DNA of 60,000 nucleotides from Strigamia acuminata (lineage: Eukaryota > Arthropoda > Chilopoda > Geophilomorpha > Linotaeniidae). How positions within the stretch are numbered: position 1 is the stretch's first letter; each line of letters starts with the position of its first letter. The stretch covers positions 1,242,001 to 1,302,000 of the forward strand of contig OX442323.1 of assembly GCA_949358305.1 (NCBI GenBank), read 5' to 3'. Made by a program: the position numbers and the translations under genes. The notes under the pieces are model-generated. The model made no database searches. It was given only the letters and a program-made list of their open reading frames with translations, and had not been told where the DNA came from. Of the stretch, positions 9,120-19,084 are shown one piece after another.

Positions 9120-12100
9120 CTAGCGGCGATCTTGAATCAGATGTATAAAATCTGTTGTGCATTCTTGATCTGTCGTAGAAATTCGCTTCGTACGAGGTTG
9201 CAGTTGTGAAAGTTCACAACTTCTTTTCCTTTTCCTAAGGTTATAATCATGTTTTGGATTATTAACTACGATGTCGCTTTCTTTTGAAGCGGGTGTTGTA
9301 ACTTCTTCGGGATCTAATTCCATATTAGCAGAATTATTTCCTAATTCTTGATTATTTAATTCACTTGAATTATTTACGGTTGAACTTTCGTTCATCCAAT
9401 CAGGGTTTGGGTGATTCTCTACTCTTCCACTCTTTTGGTCGAGTGTCCAAGTCTCAATCGGGTAAGATGGGATATAAGGTGAGAGATCATCAGTATTTAT
9501 GAATGGTTCTATTGATCCATCAACTAATTTTCTCAACTTATAAGCACCTCCAGGTAAAACTTCCGTAATTTCCCACGGTCCATCTCGTTTCTCGGCGAAA
9601 CCTTTAGTAATTCCTTTCTCTTTATTTGAAAGGATGTGAGTGGCTTTCCATACCAAATCACCGACAGTATATTCACAAATGTGAAATTTATTTCTGTGAA
9701 TCTTGTCGTGTCTCTCATAATTTGCTTGAATACGCAAATGCATCTCTTGATGTGCTCGACGTAAAATTCCAAGTAAATTATATACGTATTCTTCCGGGTT
9801 ATTCTTGTCAAATGCATTTGCATGTTGAATGATCCGAGGATCAAAGGGAAGAGGTACATTTCTTCCTGTGTTCAATAAGAATGGCGTTGCGCCTGTAGCT
9901 TCTGATTTAGCCGTTCTCGAGGCAAATGCAAATTCGTTTAAGAATCTCGGCCAATGGGAGTGAATGTCTGAATAAAGAGCCAGCATTATTTTGATGTCTC
10001 TATTGGCCCTTTCCGTAGGATTGGCCTGAGCGTGATATGGACTCACATGAGCCATTCTGATGTTGTGTTTTTTACAAAACTCTTCATAAATCGTGGATAT
10101 GAATTGGCTCCCGTTATCACTAACAATTTTCTTTGGGTATCCCCATCTATGAATCACTTCTCCTAACCTATTCACAATAGATTCACTAGATGCCTTACTT
10201 AAAGGGAATAATTCTACCCATTTAGTACATTGATCTATAATTACTAATACAAATCTGTATTGGCTTCTTCCTGTCGGTTTGGGACCCATTAAATCAATGC
10301 AGATTACTTCCCACGGGTAAGACATGTTATGAGGAGTGTAACTCGCTCTATGCTTTTTATGTTGACAGGGCTTGTATTGCTGGCAATGAATACAACTTCG
10401 GACGTAATTGCGAGTATCTTTATTCATCTTCGGCCAGTAATATATAAGTTTTGCTCGTTCGAGCGTCTTACTCATCCCTGCATGTCCACTTAATGGATGT
10501 CCGTGACAGGCAAACAGTACTCTTCGTACTAATGACGGTGGAATGACAGCTTTAAATCCGTTTCCAGAGTCATTCAATTCCTCTTCAAACGTTGGTTTGA
10601 AATAAATCAGCATTTCATTACCATTTTCTTCTTGAAAATCTAATTGGTAACCTTGGACTGCTTTCATCCATTCTTTAGTTTTCTTAAACTTTCTTTGTTC
10701 GATTTCATCTCGTTTCAGATGATCGATTATTATTCTACACTCTTTGTCGGCTAGTTGAGCTTTTATAATTTCTTCTCGAGTCGGTGGAACTTCCTTTAAA
10801 ACTTCAGTTAAAGCACTAAATAGTGTTTCTTCTGTAGCTTCATCCATCTTCTCCCCCTTTTCCAAAGTATTGTATAATAATTTGGAATAATCGAAATGAA
10901 GCTGCACATTCGTGAGAAATTGGCAATCTTCTCTATTATTCCTTCGAATAATTTCTCGATTTCCGTCCCATTCCGGCCAGAATTGAGTAATCTCGATTGG
11001 CTCACAATAATCATTCTCTGGAATGTCTTCGATCTCCAAAGGCGCTCTCGAGAAGGCGTCGGCAACTTGGTTCTGGGTACCTCGTCGATATTTAATCTTA
11101 AAGGCGCCACATTGAAGTTTAATTGCCCAACGACCAAATCGTCCCGATGGTTCTGGTGTTCCCATCAGCCATTTTAATGCTTCGGCGTCTGATTCCAAAG
11201 TAAAAGTCGTATATTCGATATACGGTCGGAATTTGTCGACTGCCCATACTACTGCTAAACACTCGAGTTCGGGTGTTGAGTAGCGTACTTCTGCCCCTCG
11301 TAAGACTCGACTAGCATAAGCTACGGGTCTAGGAGTCATGATCATTTCTCTTTTTCCTTCATCGAAGAATTCTACATCTTGGCATAACACACTACCAAGT
11401 CCATCATGCGATGCGTCTGTCAAGATTACGAATGGTTTCATCATATCTGGCATTAACAAAACCTGTGTTTCGTCACATAAAATATTTTTTATTGTTTCAA
11501 AAGCTTTCTCTTGTTCTTCTCCCCATTCGAACACTGCTTTATCATGCATCATGCTAGTTAGAGGCCTAGCAATTTTTGCATGTTCGGGAATAAATTTCCG
11601 GAAGAAATTTGACAAGCCATGAAATCGTTGAATATCCTTGGAATTCTTAGGAGTTGGATATTTCCTAACGGATACTATCTTGTCTGGGTCAGGTGCTAAT
11701 CCGGTTGGAGTTATCAAATGACCCAAAAATTTGAGTGTAGTTTTTCCAAATTTTGATTTTTCCTTATTTACTGATAAGTTGGCCTTATCTAGTCTTTCCA
11801 ACACATCTTTGATATGTTCAAGATGTTTCTCCCAAGTGGTGGAGAAGATTATCACGTCGTCCAAATAGACTAACGCGTGTTTGTATAATGCTTCGCCCAT
11901 CACTCGTTCCATTAAGAACTGAAATGTACACGGCGCATTGCAAAGACCAAAAGGCATGCGGACAAATTGGTAATTGCCTTTCGGAGTATAAAAGGCTGTT
12001 TTCTGTCTATCTTCCTCGTCCATCTCGACCTGATAATAACCTTTGGTAAGGTCGAGAGACGTGAAATATTTTGCCTGATTTGTATTGTGGAGTAACAAAT

Positions 12101-13412
12101 CAATACTTGGCATTTGTATGGCGTTAATTTCGGTGATTGCATTCAACCACCGATAATCGATACATAAACGATAAGTACCATTTGGTTTGGCTACGATCAC
12201 TGGATGACTTATGTAAGGTCCAGTAGCTCTTTCGATCAAATTATCCGCTTCTAATTCTTCTACTAATTTAGTCATAATGGCTATTTTAGCAGGGTTATAC
12301 ATTCGAAATGGTTGTTTTTTCCACGTTACATCCTTTTTAAAGGTGATCTTATGCTTTATTATGTTAGTACATCCGACTTTATCTCTAAAGACGTTCTTAA
12401 CACTAGCAATTACTTCGCGTAATTTACTTTTTTCCTCATCTGAACAGTCACAATCCTTTACCAGCAATTCTTCCCAATTATCTGGCGTGTGTGTGGCTGT
12501 TGCGTTGTCAGTCAACACTTGTACTCGAGCTAAATTACAATTTAACTCGTCAGTTTCGTAGGGTGCAGTCCAGTCGGACTTGCTGTCGCAAGTAAATACA
12601 GCTCGTGCTGGATTTAAATTAATTTTGGTTCGGCGCATAAAATTATGTCCGATAATTAATCCACACACATTATTATCCAAAATGATAAAATTTATTGGTG
12701 TGAATTCTGCTCCATCTGCCCATTGTACACACAAAGTAATTTGTCCTAGTGGAATATGAGTAACTCCAACTGCACAAACTCTCATGTGTTTTGGACAATC
12801 TTGTATGAAATCGGGAGATGCACAAGTTTTACTTAGTAATTGCAACCCAATAAAACACTGTGTGGCTCCTGAGTCCATCAAAGCATTATAGGTGAGTCCA
12901 CCTATTGTAATTTTCATTCGGGGGTCGTCGATGTGATTTCCCAATTTATTAATTCGTTCGATGCCATCTTTTCGTTTTAACTGATTCTCGTTAATGTAAG
13001 ATTTTAATCTCGCAAATCTGGAGGATTTGGAGTCGGGATTCAAATTATCAATCATTGATTGTAAATTCTCGAATACTCCTCCACTAGAACTGGTGGATTC
13101 ATCACGAATATTAAGGTTGGATGTATCTTGTATCAATCTAGCTAAAGATTCGTCCCCCTTATCTAGAGAAAACAGGTCGTCGTGAAAATTCAAGAACGGG
13201 TTTGCTGTCTCCTCTGCCGGAAAAGGTGTATTTGATGCGATTTTAAACTTGTAATTCCAGTTTCTTTTCCGTGTCTTCCGGTTGGGACGAGCACGCTTAA
13301 TTTCTTTATCTTGAATAGTTAAATTATCCAAAGTTTCGGAAAGTACTTGTTCTAAGTCTGGTGGTGAAATTCCTTCGGAATTAATGATAGGGGGCTCGAG
13401 GACCCCCGCCAC
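9120..13412 (-). CDS. Gypsy-L Pol (protease, RT, RNase H, integrase)
   Basis: A 1430-codon frame. It has no ATG at its head and is entered by -1 frameshifting from gag. Counting from 13412: aspartic protease DSGA at 180; reverse transcriptase with LVYLDDVIIFS, YLDD at 516-519; RNase H (LTDASHDGLGS); integrase HHCC zinc module (H...H, CIHC) and catalytic D1040, D1099, E1134; a GPY/F-like module near FAEKRDGPWEI; then a hydrophilic tail with a basic NLRKRKR cluster. There are 34 residues between the last D and E, one fewer than the common 35, because of the NPTER variant. No stops or missing catalytic residues. Gag-Pol would be made in one particle and processed by the protease. Confidence 0.94.
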   Translation of the reverse strand: MAGVLEPPIINSEGISPPDLEQVLSETLDNLTIQDKEIKRARPNRKTRKRNWNYKFKIASNTPFPAEETANPFLNFHDDLFSLDKGDESLARLIQDTSNLNIRDESTSSSGGVFENLQSMIDNLNPDSKSSRFARLKSYINENQLKRKDGIERINKLGNHIDDPRMKITIGGLTYNALMDSGATQCFIGLQLLSKTCASPDFIQDCPKHMRVCAVGVTHIPLGQITLCVQWADGAEFTPINFIILDNNVCGLIIGHNFMRRTKINLNPARAVFTCDSKSDWTAPYETDELNCNLARVQVLTDNATATHTPDNWEELLVKDCDCSDEEKSKLREVIASVKNVFRDKVGCTNIIKHKITFKKDVTWKKQPFRMYNPAKIAIMTKLVEELEADNLIERATGPYISHPVIVAKPNGTYRLCIDYRWLNAITEINAIQMPSIDLLLHNTNQAKYFTSLDLTKGYYQVEMDEEDRQKTAFYTPKGNYQFVRMPFGLCNAPCTFQFLMERVMGEALYKHALVYLDDVIIFSTTWEKHLEHIKDVLERLDKANLSVNKEKSKFGKTTLKFLGHLITPTGLAPDPDKIVSVRKYPTPKNSKDIQRFHGLSNFFRKFIPEHAKIARPLTSMMHDKAVFEWGEEQEKAFETIKNILCDETQVLLMPDMMKPFVILTDASHDGLGSVLCQDVEFFDEGKREMIMTPRPVAYASRVLRGAEVRYSTPELECLAVVWAVDKFRPYIEYTTFTLESDAEALKWLMGTPEPSGRFGRWAIKLQCGAFKIKYRRGTQNQVADAFSRAPLEIEDIPENDYCEPIEITQFWPEWDGNREIIRRNNREDCQFLTNVQLHFDYSKLLYNTLEKGEKMDEATEETLFSALTEVLKEVPPTREEIIKAQLADKECRIIIDHLKRDEIEQRKFKKTKEWMKAVQGYQLDFQEENGNEMLIYFKPTFEEELNDSGNGFKAVIPPSLVRRVLFACHGHPLSGHAGMSKTLERAKLIYYWPKMNKDTRNYVRSCIHCQQYKPCQHKKHRASYTPHNMSYPWEVICIDLMGPKPTGRSQYRFVLVIIDQCTKWVELFPLSKASSESIVNRLGEVIHRWGYPKKIVSDNGSQFISTIYEEFCKKHNIRMAHVSPYHAQANPTERANRDIKIMLALYSDIHSHWPRFLNEFAFASRTAKSEATGATPFLLNTGRNVPLPFDPRIIQHANAFDKNNPEEYVYNLLGILRRAHQEMHLRIQANYERHDKIHRNKFHICEYTVGDLVWKATHILSNKEKGITKGFAEKRDGPWEITEVLPGGAYKLRKLVDGSIEPFINTDDLSPYIPSYPIETWTLDQKSGRVENHPNPDWMNESSTVNNSSELNNQELGNNSANMELDPEEVTTPASKESDIVVNNPKHDYNLRKRKRSCELSQLQPRTKRISTTDQECTTDFIHLIQDRR

Positions 13413-13421
13413 TAGTTTTTT
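13390..13421 (-). promoter_or_regulatory. -1 ribosomal frameshift signal, gag to pol
   Basis: On the minus strand the heptamer A AAA AAC (plus 13415-13421) is in register with the last two gag codons and directly precedes the gag TAG (13412-13414). Seven bases downstream is a GC hairpin of five G-C pairs with an eight-base loop (13407-13390). Slipping back one base enters the pol frame exactly. Heptamer, spacer and stem match the classical retroviral arrangement. The sequence shows the elements; function is inferred. Confidence 0.88.
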
Positions 13422-15748
13422 GGAACCGGTGGGGTTTCAGTAATTGGTGCCGTAGTAGCGTTCTTCGGGTCTAAGAATTTACTAAATAAATCCGACACTG
13501 TCTTACTTATCGTTGTTTGCATACTGTTATTCATATCAGTTTTTAATTCTTCCATTTTTTGATCAATAGCTTCGGCAGTTACCCAATTTTGGCGTGGTCG
13601 CTTAAATTCGTTCGGCTGCTGATTAGCGCTATTGTTATTGGAATTATTATTTCCAGGGAAATTATTGCTAAATTTTCGCTTTGGAAGCAGAGGACATTCT
13701 CTTTTGAAATGACCTGGTTGTTTACAATGAAAACATTTCCCTGTCTGATTTTCCGACATGGCACATAATAAGTTATCCATTGATACATTATTCTCCGTTA
13801 ATTCATTGACTTCGATCGTTTCTTCTTCCGACTCTATTTCCATCATTTGAGTGGATCGAGCAGAAGGTCTCGTATTTTTGGTATCTTTAGAATACTTCTG
13901 GTTGTTAGATACTACTTTATCAATTTCTTTGGAATTCTCTGTACGAATCCTTTGAGGTTCAAAGAGAGCTCTATTCGTTCGTACGAATTGGAAAATTTTA
14001 TCTACTGAATCGCTCCTGTATAGATTTCGATCGATTAATCTATTGTAACTTGTCCAATTCAAGTTGTCGAAAAGTGTGGCAACATTTCCTCTTTCGGAGT
14101 ACGATCCTTGGGCTTTAGTGAATCTGACTAGAAATTCATATAAAGGTTCATCGTCTCCTTGGATTACTTTTCGTAAATTTCGGAGTCGAGTAGTTGGAAT
14201 CATGTCGAATTCTTCACGAAATAATTCTACGAAGGTTTCCCAGTTGGTAAACTTGGTTTTATTCTCGTCATACCATTGTTGGGCTAATCCAGACAAATAG
14301 GTGGGAATACCTTGATTAACCATTTCGTCCAGAGTTAATCCCTTTGAAATAGCTACAGTTTTAGCTACTGATAAAAATTTATCTATATCCTCCTGTTTTC
14401 CATCGAAAACTGGAAGGTCTTGTCCTTTGAAAAAGACTTTACTGGGTCCTGGATTATTAGATCGTTGCGGCCCAGCTGTTTGTTGAGTTTGAACGAATGT
14501 ATCTATTCGACTATCCAATTGTTTTTGGAATTGGGCGGCCATATTTTGTTGCATTTTCAAAATATAGTCAAATGAAATATTAGTTCCGTCAGAGGGAAGT
14601 CTAGTTTCTGTAGAACTTTCTGCCGAGGAATGTGAACTTGGAATGTCATCGGTAGATGCACGTGACGGATTTGTCTGGTCTCGGGGTTCACTACCATGGC
14701 TAGCCCGAGTGGACGCCGCGAGATTTAGCCGGATGCTTTCCTGTAAGGTTTTCTCCCGCTTGCGTTGATTGTCTTCAATTCTGTTCACTTCCGCCCACTT
14801 CTTATTGTATTGATCTTGTTGCTTTTGGAACTTTTCATCGTGTTCCTGTCGCCATTGAGCCCGTAATTGATCAATTAGAATTTTATCGTTTTTGTCTATT
14901 GACTTACGAACTTCGTTTTGATTGACAACTTCTCCTTCAAGTTTATCTTGGCGAATCTTTTCGTCGTTAATCTGTTTTTGATTAGTTGCTTCCAGCCTAA
15001 TTCGTTCCTTTTCCACTTCGTCTAATCTCGATTGTTCTTGTCGAGTTTGAGGTAAGACTGGAGATGGTAGTGAAGATAATTTCCGTCGAATGGCGGATTT
15101 ATTGCCTCGCCCTCTAGGGGTTTGTTTGACAAAATGTCTCGTCCCATTCTCCGTATAAATATGTGGATTGGGCTGCTTTTTAGCATTTTCAGGTTGAAAA
15201 GTTGAAAAATTGGATCCTCCTATCTCCGAAATACTTGGAGTATTGTGGCAACTGGCGTTGCTGGAGTGAGGAGTTCTATTTCCTAAACTGGACTGATCAA
15301 GCGATTCCTTGCTTGATGTTCGAAATAACTCTCGAATATCTTGGTTACGAACCGACGGAGTTTTAATTCTTGCTTGATCTCCCAACTTACGTTGTGGAGT
15401 TTTAGGTCGTGATCTGTTTTCTTCAGGCAGATCTTTTGGTGAAGGGGTTGGGTCCTTTCCAAAATTATGGTGCGCCGAGCTCTCCTTCGAAAGTTCTGCT
15501 CGTTTTTCCGGGGTTGGATTAATACGTATGTTACGTAACGCCTGCTTCGTCACAAATTCAGAAGCTTCGATTATGGTTTTGAACTGAGTTCTATCTAGTT
15601 CGTAATGCGTACAAAACTGTGTGAGTTCATCGGGAATCATTTCCGTTTGGTCACAAAGTTTTACATAACTTGAATCCAAGCTAACTATTTCTTCTACGGC
15701 CTTTTCTTCAGCCACTTTTTCTTCGTTAGGAAGATTGTTTGGATCCAT
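13412..15748 (-). CDS. Gypsy-L Gag (778 aa)
   Basis: Starts at ATG 15748-15746. Residues about 27-85 hold a motif shared with Gypsy-R and Gypsy-E ORFs (IPDELTQFCTHYELD, then FKTIIEASEFV). A long low-complexity region and a Lys/Glu-rich probable coiled coil (about 235-345) follow. A Ty3-type retrotransposon Gag domain comes next (PVFDGKQEDIDKFL through FVELFREEFDMIP, about 460-580). A CCHC zinc knuckle (CFHCKQPGHFKREC) lies near 670, then a QNWVTAEAIDQKM segment and C-terminal helix. At 778 residues it is long for Ty3/gypsy Gag because of the N-terminal extension. It ends at the TAG embedded in the frameshift signal. It should form the capsid and bind genomic RNA. Confidence 0.93.
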   Translation of the reverse strand: MDPNNLPNEEKVAEEKAVEEIVSLDSSYVKLCDQTEMIPDELTQFCTHYELDRTQFKTIIEASEFVTKQALRNIRINPTPEKRAELSKESSAHHNFGKDPTPSPKDLPEENRSRPKTPQRKLGDQARIKTPSVRNQDIRELFRTSSKESLDQSSLGNRTPHSSNASCHNTPSISEIGGSNFSTFQPENAKKQPNPHIYTENGTRHFVKQTPRGRGNKSAIRRKLSSLPSPVLPQTRQEQSRLDEVEKERIRLEATNQKQINDEKIRQDKLEGEVVNQNEVRKSIDKNDKILIDQLRAQWRQEHDEKFQKQQDQYNKKWAEVNRIEDNQRKREKTLQESIRLNLAASTRASHGSEPRDQTNPSRASTDDIPSSHSSAESSTETRLPSDGTNISFDYILKMQQNMAAQFQKQLDSRIDTFVQTQQTAGPQRSNNPGPSKVFFKGQDLPVFDGKQEDIDKFLSVAKTVAISKGLTLDEMVNQGIPTYLSGLAQQWYDENKTKFTNWETFVELFREEFDMIPTTRLRNLRKVIQGDDEPLYEFLVRFTKAQGSYSERGNVATLFDNLNWTSYNRLIDRNLYRSDSVDKIFQFVRTNRALFEPQRIRTENSKEIDKVVSNNQKYSKDTKNTRPSARSTQMMEIESEEETIEVNELTENNVSMDNLLCAMSENQTGKCFHCKQPGHFKRECPLLPKRKFSNNFPGNNNSNNNSANQQPNEFKRPRQNWVTAEAIDQKMEELKTDMNNSMQTTISKTVSDLFSKFLDPKNATTAPITETPPVPKN

Positions 15749-16576
15749 TTTATAAAAATATAATTGAATCTGTCTTTAAAATAATTAGCGATGGGAAAAC
15801 TTCGAATCGTAACTAGAATCGGTTGGTGCGGTCAGAATAGTTACTGTAGCACGTCTCGTAAGTCTGGTCTGGAAGCGAATGATCAATAACTGATCTGATC
15901 CTTCTTTAATAGTAGGGGGCTGGGGATCCCTAGATCTCCTAGCTCCTGATTGGCTGATTCAATATCAACCACAAAATGTCAGACGTAGTATGTTCGTTTA
16001 ACAGTTCTCTTCTAAGTCCGTTCTTTTCGACTTTTAGTCTTTACCGATAAAATAAAATTCCTTCGAGAGATTATTTGTAAATATTCCCAAAATTATATAT
16101 TTCATAAAAATAAAATAAATTCACTTTCAACCTTTGTCAATTGTTTCCAATTATTATATCTTCTCCTTAATACTGGATTTTACTTTGAAGTTCCATATTC
16201 TGCAAGTTTTCTTTGTCTTGCGATTCGTTAAACATGTTTAAACTTGTCTTACTTTTACTTTTTCACGGAAAAATAAAGTAAATATCAAAATATAACTATT
16301 CTGTGTTTTATATCCATCAAATTCTCCGAAGCTTTAGTTTTTAAATACTTCGATTAAATCTATCTCAACCATCGTGTGATAGATTTAGAATTCCTGGTTG
16401 CAATTCCTTCGTCCAGAATTGTATTATTCATTTTCTTCGAGAAAACAGAATGTACTTTCTAAAACTGCAATTTGTAAAATTTATTTACAAATTTTTTAGC
16501 CTTATTTATCTCAAAAAAATTCACTTTTACAATTCAATCGAATTAATTGCAACCTAATCTCGGTGGGACCTCCACG
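15749..16576 (-). other. Gypsy-L leader with tRNA-Gln-type primer site
   Basis: The primer site TGGAGGTCCCACCGAGAT (minus strand; plus 16557-16574) lies two bases from the LTR. It fits the 3' end of animal tRNA-Gln with one difference from the form I remember. The block around 15900-16080 is closely similar to 20840-21010 in the Gypsy-R leader, including a GGGGGCTGGGGATCCCTAGA segment, so the two elements are one lineage. It is AT-rich, with no gene. Confidence 0.75.
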
Positions 16577-18490
16577 TGTGACGGTGACGACCACAACTCC
16601 CATTTAACAATGGTACCGGGAAGAGATCGCAATAAATAAACAGTGAATACAATACGAGATAAATACAAGACAGTTTATTGTTGGCAAACAATATGGATGA
16701 GCTAAATTATACATAGGACTAATGCCGACATTTGGCAAGTTAACTGACTATTAAACTATACAAAGCATAGGCCAATTGGTCCTAAAATAATATCATTACG
16801 TGTCTGGGATAAGGGAGCGGTTTCCCCATCGCTCGACCTGATTATAGATGTCATCTTAAGCCGGATGGCTGTGTCCTGGAGTCCGATACGGCTTCGCTGG
16901 TTTCCTTGGTTCGCTGTGTAAATTATCGCACGTCGATAAATCGAATGATCTGAGCATTGCGGTTGACTTTGTCTGCACCGCCACAACTTTGGGAGGATAT
17001 TGGTGTAAGTAAATGTATTCATTTTACTTATCAATATTCCGCTTATGAATTATATTTAATTCATATCGTTGTGAATTCTTATTTAGATATTTTGTGGATA
17101 AGTTGTCGTCAACTTATCGGTTACATTTGCGTCTTTGATGTAATCGTGATCGTAATTAAGTCTTCTGACTTGGTTAATCAACTTGTCGCCAAGTTAATAT
17201 TTTAGCTGTTATAAATAAAATGAAGATTAGGCTTCCCGTCGCAACACACAATTGCCGTCGAAAGAAAATATACGCCTTGCAATGCAGAACGGTATCAAGC
17301 GTCCCCTGCGTCGCGACACGGTCGTTCGTCTGGCGATTGACGGTATCACGTACACAGGAGTCGATAGCTCGCGGCTCCGCACAGCAGTATAATCTCTCGC
17401 GGTACTAATAATAGACCGACTACTTTGGCATCGAATACCATGAGAATCAGCTTGCCAAACACTTGGTGCTACTCGTGGTTACTGTAAAACAGACTGCTTT
17501 GGCACCATCCGGTGAAGGAACTAATTCTCAACAGCAACGATGCTACTTGCGGTAACGGAATACGTTCATACCGAGAAAGACCACATGGTCCTGTCCGGAG
17601 GATACTGAATTGCACAACGGCGGGTTCTCCTTCGGCGTCGCAACCGTAAACTGTAACATTTATGCAACATAATGATCCCAGCACTTCGACTTCAATTGCC
17701 GGCGGTGGCATGATTCTGTAGAATCATGCAACGGTTCTTTGTGAATAAATCAACAAAGAACCAAAAGGTTTTTTTACGTGAACAACGAATCATATTTCTT
17801 AAGTAACAATACCAAACAGAAAATAATCAAACAGAGCTGCAGAATGGCCGGTTGTTTGGGTTTATATAACCTGACTGGATTAAGGATTAATCCAGTTATC
17901 CAATTGGAACATGGGTTCCACGAATCCCTCCAATCCCGTATCACCGGAAGTGGATACGGAGGAACAATGTGCTAATTCTCACCACAACCGGAACTGGATA
18001 CCCAGGACCGGAAATGGATCCACCAATCAGATCTATTGGTTGATCGATTGATCACCAAATGTCCTGTCCCGCAGAAAATGGAAGTTACATTGTATTTAAC
18101 ATCACAAGACATTAATATATCTTTATATTAATGTTCACAAAGCTTCGTTTCATTCTAGTAAATATAGTTTTATATTTATTTACATGTTTTATATTCATAT
18201 CTTGAATTTGCCGCTAAATCGTAATCGCGCCATCTTGTGGCAACATTGCGCATTGACAAATGCGGTTTTAGCAGACGACTCTTCGTGATTCGGCCGGAAT
18301 CCTTTGATATCAAGTAGGAATGAGTGTTTATTCTTAATAAACGAACATCTTTGTATTTGAAACATCATAAATAACTTTATTCCAGACATTTATCAGTTTT
18401 ACACAGAATATCTTCGAGATATCATGATAATGGCGCAACAGCGCTTCTTTCTAAGAAAATAGGCATTTATAGCCATTGTAAACCGTCACA
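16577..18490 (-). repeat. LTR shared by Gypsy-L (5') and Gypsy-R (3'), 1914 bp
   Basis: Ends TGTGACGG and CCGTCACA, flanked on the left by the Gypsy-L primer site and on the right by the Gypsy-R polypurine tract. Homologous to 24091-25992: nearly identical over 17700-18490 but clearly diverged around 17090-17400. It is rich in perfect stem-loops: 17098-17121, 17708-17729 (nine pairs), 17733-17762 (ten pairs), 17874-17896 (ten pairs) and 18109-18134 (eleven pairs). CGCCATCTT at 18228-18236 is a YY1-like motif on the minus strand. A degenerate repeat of about 70 bp occupies 17418-17560. Confidence 0.9.
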
Positions 18491-18502
18491 CATCCCCCTT
18501 AA
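18491..18502 (-). promoter_or_regulatory. Gypsy-R polypurine tract
   Basis: On the minus strand TTAAGGGGGATG directly precedes the LTR end TGTGACGG. This is the expected plus-strand primer position. Confidence 0.8.
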
Positions 18503-19084
18503 TAACACAATTATATAAAATTTTATAGAGTTTTCGTTATTCTCCTAATTAGCATAAATGCTATTTTCGGACTTGATGTATCTTGGAGATACCGTGACTT
18601 CCAATTTCGAATTTGAGCTTACATAAACTAACTTGAATTATCTAAGTTCTGATTTTCTGCCGAAATAATCTTTTCTAATAGCCTAAATTCAAGTCCAGAA
18701 TTTATTTCCAAGTCTTCTTTTTGAAGAAACTTTCGTCATACATAAAATCATCATTTGTGTTATCACAAAATATTTATTTCATATGCCTAGTCAGATGTAT
18801 CGCTATAAATATACAATAAATAGCTTTTAGATGATAAGAGTTGACAATTAAGAAATCATAATTGTCCCCCTTAATTGTCATGACCGGAGTCACTTGGTAT
18901 TCTTTGTACAATTGACTAATTTAATTAAACTAGTTGTCTTAATAATGTAGCATTACTTTTCAAAATTTTGTTAATTCTAACTTTTATATTTTGTCCCCCT
19001 TTTCTTTAGAAGAGAGGTCATGATTTTTAGAAGAGGATTTTCTGTTTACACTATAATCGGGGAATCTTTGTGTATCATATCATG
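18503..19084 (-). other. Gypsy-R 3' untranslated region
   Basis: AT-rich, with no gene. Two further AAGGGGGAC-type purine runs (minus strand) occur at about 18865-18872 and 18994-19003, resembling the true polypurine tract. Confidence 0.6.

Larger units (their letters stand above)
9120..18490 (-). mobile_element. Gypsy-L, Ty3/gypsy element (5' LTR to end of pol; 3' end not found)
   Basis: Minus-strand Ty3/gypsy element: 5' LTR 18490-16577, tRNA-Gln-type primer site, 0.8 kb leader, gag and pol in two frames joined by a -1 frameshift signal. The order protease, reverse transcriptase, RNase H, integrase marks Ty3/gypsy. Both frames are intact. No matching 3' LTR is present in the window, so the element either extends past base 1, with ORF-X as a third gene, or has lost its 3' end. 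Its 5' LTR also serves as 3' LTR of Gypsy-R. Confidence 0.8.
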
